From: JBBQKP01 sp038326995
GTDB lineage: Bacteria; Planctomycetota; Phycisphaerae; Tepidisphaerales; Tepidisphaeraceae
Assembly: GCA_038326995.1 (NCBI GenBank)
Contig: JBBQKP010000032.1
Location: 1 to 23,098, forward strand
Direction: 5' to 3'
Length of the DNA stretch: 23,098 bases
Shown: positions 8,172 through 14,924 of the stretch, one piece after another
Layout: each line of letters begins with the position of its first letter
Numbering within the stretch: position 1 is the stretch's first letter
Made by a program: the position numbers and the translations under genes
Notes under the pieces: generated by a model
What the model was told of the DNA's origin: nothing
Databases searched by the model: none
The model's input: the letters and a program-made list of their open reading frames with translations, nothing else

Positions 8172-9518
8172 CTATTTTGCCAACAAAACGCGCTCGACGA
8201 ATCCCGTATCGATCTGGCCCTTGCGGAAGTGCTCGTTGTCCATGATCTGCAAATGAAGCGGAATCGTCGTCTTGATCGGCGAGATGTGATACTCCGAAAG
8301 TGCACGCTTCATTGCCGCGATCGCGAGCTCGCGCGTCGGTCGGTGCACGATGAGCTTGCCGATCATCGAATCATAGTTCGGCGGAATTCGGTAGCCCGCA
8401 TAGACGTGCGAATCCAGACGAACGCCGGGCCCGCCTGGCGAGCGGTATTCCAGGATCGTGCCGGGCGAGGGCGCGAAGTTTCGCGCCGGGTCCTCGGCGT
8501 TGATCCGCACCTCAATCGCGTGGCCGATCTGTTTGACCTCTTTTTGCGTGAAGCTCAGCTTCTCGCCCGCAGCCACTCGAATCTGTTCCTTGATCAGATC
8601 GATGCCCGTCACCGACTCTGTAACGGGGTGTTCGACCTGGATGCGTGCGTTGACTTCGAGGATGAAGAAATTGTTCTTTTGATCGACCAGATATTCAACC
8701 GTACCCGCGTTGTAATAACCCGCCGCCTTGATGAGGCGAACGGCACTTTCGCACAGATTCTCTCGGGTCTTCTGGTCGAGAAGCGGACTGGGCGATTCTT
8801 CGACGAGTTTTTGGTGACGACGCTGCATGGAGCAGTCGCGTTCCCAGAGATGGGCGGCGTTTCCGTGCTGGTCGGCGATGATCTGCACCTCGACGTGCCG
8901 GCCGTACTCGACGTACTTTTCAAGATAGACTGTGGCGTCTTTGAAGGCGTTTTCTGCTTCGAGCGCGGCCTGCTTGATTCCTGCCCGTAAGGTCGCTTCG
9001 TTATGCGCCACGCGCATCCCGCGTCCACCGCCGCCGGCCGACGCCTTGATGATGACCGGATAGCCGATCTCCGCAGCGATCTTGATCGCCTCTTTCTCAT
9101 CTTCAATTGCGCCTTCAGAACCGGGCACGGTCGGAACTTTTGCCTTACGCGCCAGGCGTTTGCAATGCACCTTATCACCCAGTGCGAGCATCGCCGCGAC
9201 GGGCGGACCTATGAATTCGATCTTGCAGCTTCGGCAGATTTCCGCGAAGTGACTTTTCTCGGAAAGGAAGCCGTAGCCCGGGTGAATCGCGTCGACGTCG
9301 CACACCTCGGCCGCGCTGATGATGCGCGGAATGTTGAGATACGACTCAGCAGGAGAGGCCTCGCCGATGCAGATTTTCTGGTCGGCGAAATCGAGGTAGG
9401 CCGCGTCCTTATCCGCCGTGGAATAGACGGCGACGGTCTTCACGCCCAGCTCGCGCGCCGCACGAATGATTCGAAGGGCGATCTCGCCACGATTTGCGAT
9501 AAGGATTTTGGAAAACAT
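8172..9518 (-). CDS. accC: Biotin carboxylase subunit of acetyl-CoA carboxylase
   Basis: Carboxylates the biotin on AccB using ATP and bicarbonate, the first half of malonyl-CoA synthesis. The 448-residue length matches the 449 of E. coli AccC. The N-terminus MFSKILIANRGEIALRI is typical. The ATP-grasp glycine-rich loop KASAGGGGRGMR starts at Lys158, and the active-site run EVNARIQVEHPVTE gives Glu288, Asn290, Arg292, Gln294 and Glu296, with Arg338 further on, at or next to the E. coli numbering. It follows accB by 80 bp in the same direction, the usual accBC pair. No Shine-Dalgarno precedes the ATG; instead the leader contains a copy of the anti-Shine-Dalgarno sequence (9523-9532). The accA and accD carboxyltransferase genes are not here. 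Confidence 0.97.
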   Translation of the reverse strand: MFSKILIANRGEIALRIIRAARELGVKTVAVYSTADKDAAYLDFADQKICIGEASPAESYLNIPRIISAAEVCDVDAIHPGYGFLSEKSHFAEICRSCKIEFIGPPVAAMLALGDKVHCKRLARKAKVPTVPGSEGAIEDEKEAIKIAAEIGYPVIIKASAGGGGRGMRVAHNEATLRAGIKQAALEAENAFKDATVYLEKYVEYGRHVEVQIIADQHGNAAHLWERDCSMQRRHQKLVEESPSPLLDQKTRENLCESAVRLIKAAGYYNAGTVEYLVDQKNNFFILEVNARIQVEHPVTESVTGIDLIKEQIRVAAGEKLSFTQKEVKQIGHAIEVRINAEDPARNFAPSPGTILEYRSPGGPGVRLDSHVYAGYRIPPNYDSMIGKLIVHRPTRELAIAAMKRALSEYHISPIKTTIPLHLQIMDNEHFRKGQIDTGFVERVLLAK

Positions 9519-9522
9519 TCTT

Positions 9523-9532
9523 GAAAGGAGGT
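9523..9532 (-). other. Anti-Shine-Dalgarno-like sequence in the accC leader
   Basis: In the mRNA sense the accC leader reads ACCTCCTTTC, ending 4 nt before the ATG; this is the same sense as the conserved 3' tail of bacterial 16S rRNA. The plus strand therefore shows a perfect Shine-Dalgarno with no gene behind it. Chance is possible. Confidence 0.4.
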
Positions 9533-9598
9533 TCGAAAGAGGATTCGGCTTGGCGATCTAGCCGGGGGAAACGATCACGAAAACAACAGTTGGCCAAA

Positions 9599-10174
9599 TC
9601 ATCCGGCCTTCACCAGAAACAGCACCTGCCCGAATTCCACCACTTCGCCGTTCTCAATTAGGACTTTTTCGATCGTCCCGTTGCACTCTGCCTTGATGTT
9701 GTTGAACACCTTCATCGCTTCGATGATGCACACGTCGGAGTCCTCATTCACGACGGTGCCGATCGAGACGAAAGGCCTGGCGTCGGGGCTGGACTTGGAA
9801 TAAAACGTGCCGACCATCGGCGACTTGATCTTGAGGAGGGCGCTGTCGTCCGCGACTGCCGGGGCTGGTGATTTAGAAGCTGATGTTGAAGGTTGCGCAA
9901 GAGCCGGTGCGGTAGCATAACTCACCGGTGCATAACCGACTGGAGCCTGTGCGACGAACCCTCCGCCGCGTTTCAGGCTGACGCGTTTCGCACCATCGGA
10001 GACATCGAGTTCGCTGAGTTCCGCCGACGCCATGAGCGCAATTAACCGTTCGAGCAGGGCCGGGTCCATTGGGCTTGTGCTCGCGGAGAACGTCGCATGT
10101 GAAGTCCCTTGCGAGGACGCCTGCGCGGCGAAGGTACTTGTAAGAGTCGGCTGCTTCTTGCTCTTTTTCGCCAT
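9599..10174 (-). CDS. accB: Biotin carboxyl carrier protein of acetyl-CoA carboxylase
   Basis: Carries biotin between biotin carboxylase and the carboxyltransferase. Of its 191 residues, about 110-191 form the biotinyl domain: IKSPMVGTFY (116-125) and the biotinylation motif EAMKVFN with target Lys155, then IEKVLIENGEVVEFGQVLFLV. Residues 36-70 (MDPALLERLIALMASAELSELD) match the N-terminal AccB helix region, followed by an Ala/Pro/Ser linker. A Lys-rich start (MAKKSKKQ) and a Ser/Thr-rich stretch make the N-terminus longer than in E. coli (156 residues). The gene lies between the M24 peptidase and accC on one strand; the pepQ-like/efp/accB/accC order is common in bacteria, but efp is absent here. 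No Shine-Dalgarno is visible. Confidence 0.97.
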   Translation of the reverse strand: MAKKSKKQPTLTSTFAAQASSQGTSHATFSASTSPMDPALLERLIALMASAELSELDVSDGAKRVSLKRGGGFVAQAPVGYAPVSYATAPALAQPSTSASKSPAPAVADDSALLKIKSPMVGTFYSKSSPDARPFVSIGTVVNEDSDVCIIEAMKVFNNIKAECNGTIEKVLIENGEVVEFGQVLFLVKAG

Positions 10175-10255
10175 AAATCAGGGGGGAATGGTGTTAGCTC
10201 TATTTGAGTAATGCGGTCTTGCCCTGGCCGGTGATGTTTTTATCCGGTGACCATT

Positions 10256-11368
10256 TTAGTCAGTCACCTTTATGGTGTTCTGGGCAGACCGTCTGGACTT
10301 GTCGAAGTCGGTGAGTATCTCACACCCGGACTCTTGGAGCAACACGTCGTCCTCAATGCGTACGCCGCCGATGCCCGGAAGGTAGATTCCCGGCTCGATC
10401 GTGACGACTTGTCCTTTTTCAAGCATGCGGGATGCGAACAGCGGATTCAGGCGGGGTTCTTCGTGAATGTCCATGCCCATGCCGTGCCCGGTTCCGTGGC
10501 CGAACTCTTTGCCAAAGCCGGCCGTGGTGATGATCTTCCGGGCGACGGCGTCGGCCTGGAGATTGGTCATGCCGGCGCGGATTCTGGCGATCGCCGCCTT
10601 CTGTGCCTTGAGCACGATGTCATAAATCTTGATCATCTTCGGATTCACATCGCCGATGAAAAAAGTGCGCGTGAGGTCCGAGCAGTAGCCGTCGTAAACA
10701 CAGCCCCAGTCGATCAGCAATGTTTGGCCGTTCGCGACGCGCGTGCTCCCGGCCCGGTAGTGCGGCAAGGCGCTGTTCGCGCCGACGGCGATGATGGGCG
10801 CGAAACTCGGGCCGCTCGCACCACGCAGCGTCATCTCATAGACCAACCTCGCGGCCACCTCGCTCTCGGTCTGCCCGATACGTATCGTCGGCAGCGTCGC
10901 TCGCAGCCCCTCTTGCGCGATCTCAATCGCTTTCCTGATCGTCTTGATCTCGCTCATGTCCTTGATCGACCGCAGATTCACCAGCAAATTGTCGAGCGAA
11001 ACCGCTTCTGCTTTCAGCGAGATCGCGTGTGCGATCGAGAACGTCGTGTACTGCGATTCGAAGCCGACGCGCTTAAGTTTTCTCGCGGCGATCGTCTCGG
11101 GCAATGCCTTGAGCATGTTCGACTTTCGCATCACCACTGTCACGTGCCCCGCTTCGCGCTTGAGCTGCTGGTCGTAGCGAAAATCACTGACGATGATTAA
11201 TTCCCGGGCTGTGACGATGCCAATCGAGTCGTGCCCGGAGAATCCGCTGGCCCACCACAAATCGGAAGGATGCGTCAGCACGATCGCGTCGAGCTTGTGT
11301 AATTTGAGCGACGCGCGGATGCGCTTCAGGCGATTGGCGTGGGATACTTTGGAAGGTGCTTTCATCAT
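10256..11368 (-). CDS. M24-family metallopeptidase (Xaa-Pro aminopeptidase/dipeptidase)
   Basis: A pita-bread-fold dimetal peptidase that removes N-terminal residues before proline. Using the ATG at 11366-11368 the product has 370 residues. Residues 1-130 form the creatinase-like N-domain (DAIVLTHPSDLWWASGF). The catalytic domain shows the five metal ligands: Asp220 and Asp231 in LLIDWGCVYDGYCSDLTRTF, His291 in GHGTGHGMGMDIHEEP, Glu325 in TIEPGIYLPG and Glu339 in VRIEDD. A GTG at 11401 would add 11 residues and leave only 5 nt after pyrE; the sequence does not decide between them, and neither has a good Shine-Dalgarno. It sits between pyrE and accB, in the place taken by the pepQ/papA-type gene in many acc clusters. 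Whether it prefers dipeptides or longer peptides cannot be read. Confidence 0.93.
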   Translation of the reverse strand: MMKAPSKVSHANRLKRIRASLKLHKLDAIVLTHPSDLWWASGFSGHDSIGIVTARELIIVSDFRYDQQLKREAGHVTVVMRKSNMLKALPETIAARKLKRVGFESQYTTFSIAHAISLKAEAVSLDNLLVNLRSIKDMSEIKTIRKAIEIAQEGLRATLPTIRIGQTESEVAARLVYEMTLRGASGPSFAPIIAVGANSALPHYRAGSTRVANGQTLLIDWGCVYDGYCSDLTRTFFIGDVNPKMIKIYDIVLKAQKAAIARIRAGMTNLQADAVARKIITTAGFGKEFGHGTGHGMGMDIHEEPRLNPLFASRMLEKGQVVTIEPGIYLPGIGGVRIEDDVLLQESGCEILTDFDKSRRSAQNTIKVTD

Positions 11369-11406
11369 GTTGTATCTAAGCAGCGATTCTTCTCTTTTCA
11401 CAACCG

Positions 11407-11937
11407 TTAGTGCGGCCCGCCCAGGTTCAGGTCGGCGGTGGTGAGCAGACTCGCCAGTTCGAATCCTGCCGCTTCAATATTCGCTCGCGCACCTTCGAGT
11501 CGATCGATGACCGCTACGATCTTGACGATCTCCGCTCCGGCTTCCTGTAGTGACTTTGCGGCTTCGAGAACCTGTCCGCCCGTGGTCAGAATGTCTTCGA
11601 CCAGCATGATTCGCTCGCCCGGGTTGAGGATGCCTTCGACGAGTTTGGATGTGCCGTAGTCTTTTTTCTGATTGCGGACGATCACGAAAGGCTTGCCGGT
11701 GGTGATCGACGTGATCGTCGCCAGGGGCACGCCGCCCAGCTCCGCACCGGCGATGCGATCGACCTCGTCGGTGACGTGGATCGCAAATCGCCTGCCGAGC
11801 TCTGCCAGCACGATCGGGTCCGTGCTGAAGCGGTATTTGTCGATGTAGTAACTGCTCTTTCGGCCCGACCGCAGGGTGAAGTCGCCGAATAGAACCGCGA
11901 GTTCTCGCACACGAAGAATGAGCTCTTTATCGGTCAT
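11407..11937 (-). CDS. pyrE: Orotate phosphoribosyltransferase
   Basis: Joins orotate and PRPP to make OMP, the fifth step of pyrimidine synthesis. The ATG at 11935-11937 gives 176 residues; the frame runs upstream to a TTG at 11982, but that extension has no family similarity. Seen: FTLRSGRKSSYYIDKY near the N-terminus (typical FxLxSGxxSxxYxD), GAELGGVPLA, the dimer-lid region VIVRNQKKDYGTSKLVEG with the catalytic lysine pair, and the PRPP-binding loop IMLVEDILTTGG. All parts of a working enzyme are present, but it is shorter than the roughly 210 residues of many PyrE proteins and belongs to the compact type. It diverges from htpX and heads the minus-strand row pyrE, M24 peptidase, accB, accC. 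Confidence 0.96.
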   Translation of the reverse strand: MTDKELILRVRELAVLFGDFTLRSGRKSSYYIDKYRFSTDPIVLAELGRRFAIHVTDEVDRIAGAELGGVPLATITSITTGKPFVIVRNQKKDYGTSKLVEGILNPGERIMLVEDILTTGGQVLEAAKSLQEAGAEIVKIVAVIDRLEGARANIEAAGFELASLLTTADLNLGGPH

Positions 11938-12003
11938 GATTCGGCCGATGATGCGCGGGGACGCAGTAAAGTCGAGAAGCAAGCAAGATGATTTAGTAAG
12001 TGA

Positions 12004-12028
12004 CTACAAAAATCCGGAAATTTTGTAG
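12004..12028. promoter_or_regulatory. 25 bp dyad between pyrE and htpX, candidate operator
   Basis: CTACAAAA (12004-12011) and TTTTGTAG (12021-12028) are perfect 8-base inverted arms around a 9-base centre holding CCGG. The element lies 38 bp before htpX and 66 bp before pyrE in the divergent spacer, a good place for a shared operator. It does not match the CIRCE heat-shock element (TTAGCACTC arms). There is no T-run on either side, so a terminator is unlikely. The binding protein is unknown. Confidence 0.45.
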
Positions 12029-12054
12029 CCGATGCACAGCGACTTGAAGCCACC

Positions 12055-12060
12055 TATTCT
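12055..12060 (+). promoter_or_regulatory. Candidate leaderless -10 box of htpX
   Basis: TATTCT lies 6 nt before the htpX ATG, with no Shine-Dalgarno between. No clear -35 box is seen, so recognition would need an activator, another sigma factor, or a loosely matching upstream box. Confidence 0.4.
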
Positions 12061-12066
12061 TTCACT

Positions 12067-12945
12067 ATGCAAAGCAAGCTTCTCAATAATTTCAAGACCG
12101 TTCTGCTACTCGGAGGACTTTCCGGGTTCATCCTCGCCGCCGGTGCCATGCTCGGCGGACGAACCGGAATTACCATCGCACTCGTGATCGCAATCGCGAC
12201 CAACTTCGGCGCGTTTTTTTATGGCGCGAAGCTGGCACTGATGTCGATGCAGGCCCAGGAGGTCGGGCCCGAGCACGAGCTGTATCGCGTCACTCAAACG
12301 CTCGCGCAGCGGGCCGGCATGCCGATGCCCAAGGTGTACGTCTCGCCGCAGCAGGCGCCCAACGCGTTCGCCGCAGGACGCGGGCCAAACAGCAGCGTCG
12401 TGTGCGCGACCGAAGGCTTGCTCTCGATTCTCGACCGCGACGAACTGGCCGGCGTGATGGCGCACGAACTGGCGCACATCAAGCACCGCGACATCCTCAC
12501 GATCACGATCGCCTCGACTCTGGCGACGGTCATCAGTTACCTGGGCTACGTGTTCATGTTCAGCGGCGGCAATCGAGATAACGGCGAAGAACAAAGTCCG
12601 CTCGCAGCGATTGGCCCGATTCTCATGATGGTACTCGCGCCGATCGCGGCGATGATCATTCAGATGGCCATCAGCCGACAGCGCGAATATGCCGCCGACA
12701 CCGAAGGCGCCGCCATCTGCGGCAACCCAATGCACCTCGCCCGCGCACTGGACAAGGTTCACAACTACGCGAGTCGCGTTCCGCTTGACGTGCCGCAATC
12801 CATGAACGCCCTGATGATCGCAGAACCAATGAATCTTTCAGGCAAGTCAATGGCCAGCTGGTTCAGCACACATCCGCCGCTGGAGAAGCGGATGATGAAC
12901 CTCATCGGCCGCGAACAACTCGGGCGAGCCGGCATGATGCGATAG
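12067..12945 (+). CDS. htpX: Membrane metalloprotease HtpX (M48B)
   Basis: An inner-membrane zinc protease that cuts misfolded membrane proteins alongside FtsH. The 292 residues fit the family. Two N-terminal membrane helices (about 10-30 and 34-56) are followed by the cytoplasmic active site MAHELAHIKHRD with His133, Glu134 and His137, two more hydrophobic stretches (145-165 and 180-202), and the third zinc ligand Glu207 in SRQREYAAD. NAFAAGRGP and the late STHPPLEKRM are also family hallmarks. The gene faces away from pyrE; a dyad and a -10-like box lie just upstream. In many bacteria htpX responds to envelope or heat stress, but no heat-shock promoter could be recognised here. Confidence 0.96.
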   Translation: MQSKLLNNFKTVLLLGGLSGFILAAGAMLGGRTGITIALVIAIATNFGAFFYGAKLALMSMQAQEVGPEHELYRVTQTLAQRAGMPMPKVYVSPQQAPNAFAAGRGPNSSVVCATEGLLSILDRDELAGVMAHELAHIKHRDILTITIASTLATVISYLGYVFMFSGGNRDNGEEQSPLAAIGPILMMVLAPIAAMIIQMAISRQREYAADTEGAAICGNPMHLARALDKVHNYASRVPLDVPQSMNALMIAEPMNLSGKSMASWFSTHPPLEKRMMNLIGREQLGRAGMMR

Positions 12946-12997
12946 TTGGCATCCTCGGGGCGCAGTCGAGAAGTGGTGTGACCAAATCGCGATCGGC

Positions 12998-13025
12998 TTT
13001 ACAAAAACGAGTGAAAACATACCGT
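12998..13025 (+). promoter_or_regulatory. Candidate leaderless promoter of the methyltransferase-like gene
   Basis: TTTACA (12998-13003), 16 bases, then TACCGT (13020-13025), which ends 6 nt before the ATG at 13032. The -35-like box is good and the -10-like box fair. No Shine-Dalgarno lies between. Confidence 0.45.
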
Positions 13026-13031
13026 GCCTGA

Positions 13032-13670
13032 ATGACCTCGCTCGCGTGGGCTGCATTGTCCGTCGGACTGATCATCGGCTTCTACTGGAGCCGCGTGATC
13101 AAACTCGTGTTCAAAACGCGTCGACTCACCGGCAAGGCCGCCAACTTCCTGCCGCCCGAGCCGCTGGGCAAGGTCTTGCGAATTCTCTGGTATCCGACCG
13201 TCGTCGCGTGGGTCTTCGTGCCTCTGGTCGTCTTCACGATGACGTTTTTCGCCAAGTCATTACCAAGCGGGTTCCGTTATCTATTCGTCTGGGTGCCGAT
13301 TCACTGGCTGGGAGTCATCATCGCGTTGGTTGCGCTTTATCTGACGATGATCTGCTGGCGACGCATGGGCAAAAGCTGGCGAATGGGCATCGACCCCGGC
13401 GAGAAGACGACGCTCATCGTCAACGGTCCGTACGCGGCTGTGCGTCACCCGATCTACGCACTGCAAGTCCTACTTGTCATCGCCACATTCCTGGCCGTTC
13501 CCAATCTGGTCATGGGCGTCGTCGTCGTGCTGCTCGTCGCGTTTCTCACATGGGAATCGCTGCGTGAAGAGCACTACCTGCTGAAAGCCCACGGCGAGCC
13601 TTACGCATCGTATCTCAGGCAAGTCCCGCGATTCATGCCCAGCGTTTCGGGACGGCGATATGTCGGTTGA
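13032..13670 (+). CDS. Isoprenylcysteine carboxyl methyltransferase / phospholipid methyltransferase family membrane protein
   Basis: A 212-residue multi-pass membrane protein. Hydrophobic stretches lie at about 4-20, 52-74, 84-106 and 142-174. The C-terminal half carries the SAM-binding core of this superfamily: NGPYAAVRHPIYALQ (131-145, with the conserved RHP), and EEHYLLKAHGEPYASYLRQV (179-198) with the EE and the Gly...Y pattern. Members methylate prenyl-cysteine carboxyls, phosphatidylethanolamine or small lipids; the bacterial substrate is mostly unknown and cannot be read here. Its last 11 bases overlap the acyltransferase gene, so the two are probably translated together and may act on the same lipid or hydrophobic product. 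That link is inference. Confidence 0.85.
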   Translation: MTSLAWAALSVGLIIGFYWSRVIKLVFKTRRLTGKAANFLPPEPLGKVLRILWYPTVVAWVFVPLVVFTMTFFAKSLPSGFRYLFVWVPIHWLGVIIALVALYLTMICWRRMGKSWRMGIDPGEKTTLIVNGPYAAVRHPIYALQVLLVIATFLAVPNLVMGVVVVLLVAFLTWESLREEHYLLKAHGEPYASYLRQVPRFMPSVSGRRYVG

Positions 13671-14901
13671 AGCGAGCGACGAAGCGCGTTTGATTCCCTG
13701 GCCTCTGCCGAGTGTTTTCGGCACGCTGATGAAGCAGTGGGAAACGCTCGCCCCTTATAATGCCGCACAGGTCATGACGCTCGTTGGTGAGCACGGTATT
13801 GAGCACGATATTCAGCACGTTGCGCATTCATTTGATCAAGCGATCACGTCGATGGGCGTGCCTTGGCTTCGTGCGTCTGCGGTTGTCAGTTCGGTCAATT
13901 TGAATACGCATTTGTCGGGCGAAATGAATCGCGCGTTTGCAGAGACTGACCCGCCGCTTCGGCCGTTCGTGTGCGGAAACCACGTCGGCCTCGTGTACCG
14001 ACATTGGCCGTTGGACAGCGTCTGTGTGCGGCTGATCATGAGGCGTTGGTTCGAGGCGCTTCACAGTCTGAAGCAGGATTGGCCGCCTGTGATCGAGGCA
14101 AATTCGCAGGCGTTGCCCGGCGTCTTGTCGCTGCTCTTCACATCGCCCAAAAGATGGCTCGAAGAAGTGATCGACATTCGCAGGCAGCGAAGCGTCAGAC
14201 GATTGCCAGCCGATCTGCTGTCGACTCTGCCCATTGCGTTCATCTCCACTGACCTCCCGCGTGGAACTGTGACGTCACTCGTGCAGAAATCGCGACTTCG
14301 TGGCCACACGTTGAACGATTTGTTTCTCGCCGCCGCCGCCGTGGTGTGCGCCGATTTATTTCCGCCTGATTCATCAAAACGCACCGGCCTGTCACTGGGC
14401 ACGATCGTCGACACGCGTGACTTAAAAAATCCCCACGATAATCCACAAGCTCAATTCGGTCTTTCGCTCGCATTCACTCAAACGCGCTTCGCACACAGCT
14501 CGCTCAACTCAATGAGCGAAGCGCTTAAAGAGCTATCGAAGAATAAAAATGAATCCAGGCCGACCTTGCGTGATTCTGATCTCAGGCTTGCCGCAATCCT
14601 CCGATGGACACGTCGATTCGACCGGCCGACACTCTGCGAATTTTATCGCAAGCGTGCCGGATCAAGCGGCGGCATCAGCAATGTCAATCTCAATCGCGAT
14701 TGGCACGCGCCGCACTTTCCTTCGCTCATGTCCGGCTATCTGCGCGTCAGCCCGCTCGGCCCGGCGCTGCCTCTGGTCTTCTCTCCGACCACACTCGGCG
14801 ACGGACTCAACATCGGCATGACCTACCGCACGAACCTGCTCAGCGCCGAATCTGCACACGTCGCACTCGACAGATTCGCGTCGCTGCTTTCGCACGAGTG
14901 A
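13660..14901 (+). CDS. Condensation-fold acyltransferase (CoA-dependent acyltransferase superfamily), unassigned substrate
   Basis: A 413-residue protein that looks like the chloramphenicol-acetyltransferase/condensation superfamily, which also includes wax ester synthases and PapA proteins. The catalytic HHxxxDG motif appears as YRHWPLDS, with general-base His115 and structural Asp119; the first His is Arg and the final Gly is Ser. Later, GHTLNDLFLAAAAVV resembles the TLNDVxLA helix of wax ester synthase/PapA proteins, SLGTIVDTRDL resembles their R-containing strand, and GGISNVNLNRDW the SN(V/L) strand. The motif spacing (about 115 residues in) is right. It has no carrier-protein or adenylation domain, so it acts alone, moving an acyl group from CoA or a carrier to an alcohol or amine. 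It starts inside the methyltransferase-like gene and its stop touches the recQ region. Confidence 0.65.
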   Translation: MSVEASDEARLIPWPLPSVFGTLMKQWETLAPYNAAQVMTLVGEHGIEHDIQHVAHSFDQAITSMGVPWLRASAVVSSVNLNTHLSGEMNRAFAETDPPLRPFVCGNHVGLVYRHWPLDSVCVRLIMRRWFEALHSLKQDWPPVIEANSQALPGVLSLLFTSPKRWLEEVIDIRRQRSVRRLPADLLSTLPIAFISTDLPRGTVTSLVQKSRLRGHTLNDLFLAAAAVVCADLFPPDSSKRTGLSLGTIVDTRDLKNPHDNPQAQFGLSLAFTQTRFAHSSLNSMSEALKELSKNKNESRPTLRDSDLRLAAILRWTRRFDRPTLCEFYRKRAGSSGGISNVNLNRDWHAPHFPSLMSGYLRVSPLGPALPLVFSPTTLGDGLNIGMTYRTNLLSAESAHVALDRFASLLSHE

Positions 14902-14912
14902 TTTGCGTCGGC

Positions 14913-14918
14913 TACACT
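14913..14918 (+). promoter_or_regulatory. Candidate leaderless -10 box of recQ
   Basis: TACACT, six bases (CTTGCC), then the GTG at 14925. It is the same hexamer as in front of sdhB. No convincing -35 box is seen; the region lies at the end of the acyltransferase gene. Confidence 0.35.
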
Positions 14919-14924
14919 CTTGCC

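Noticed and set aside
8132..8305. Upstream extension of the P450 frame
   Set aside because: It overlaps the end of accC, has no P450 features, and the Pro-rich start after the ATG at 8131 fits soluble P450s.
10246..10268. GGTGAC/GTCACC hairpin at the M24 peptidase stop codon as terminator
   Set aside because: Only a 6-base stem with a 11-base loop and no T-run after it in the direction of transcription.
10247..11200. 317-residue plus-strand open frame
   Set aside because: It is the antisense of the M24 peptidase, whose metal ligands are all in place on the minus strand.
14604..14924. Upstream extension of the recQ frame
   Set aside because: It overlaps the acyltransferase gene, has a random Arg/Ser-rich composition, and RecQ similarity begins only after the GTG at 14925.
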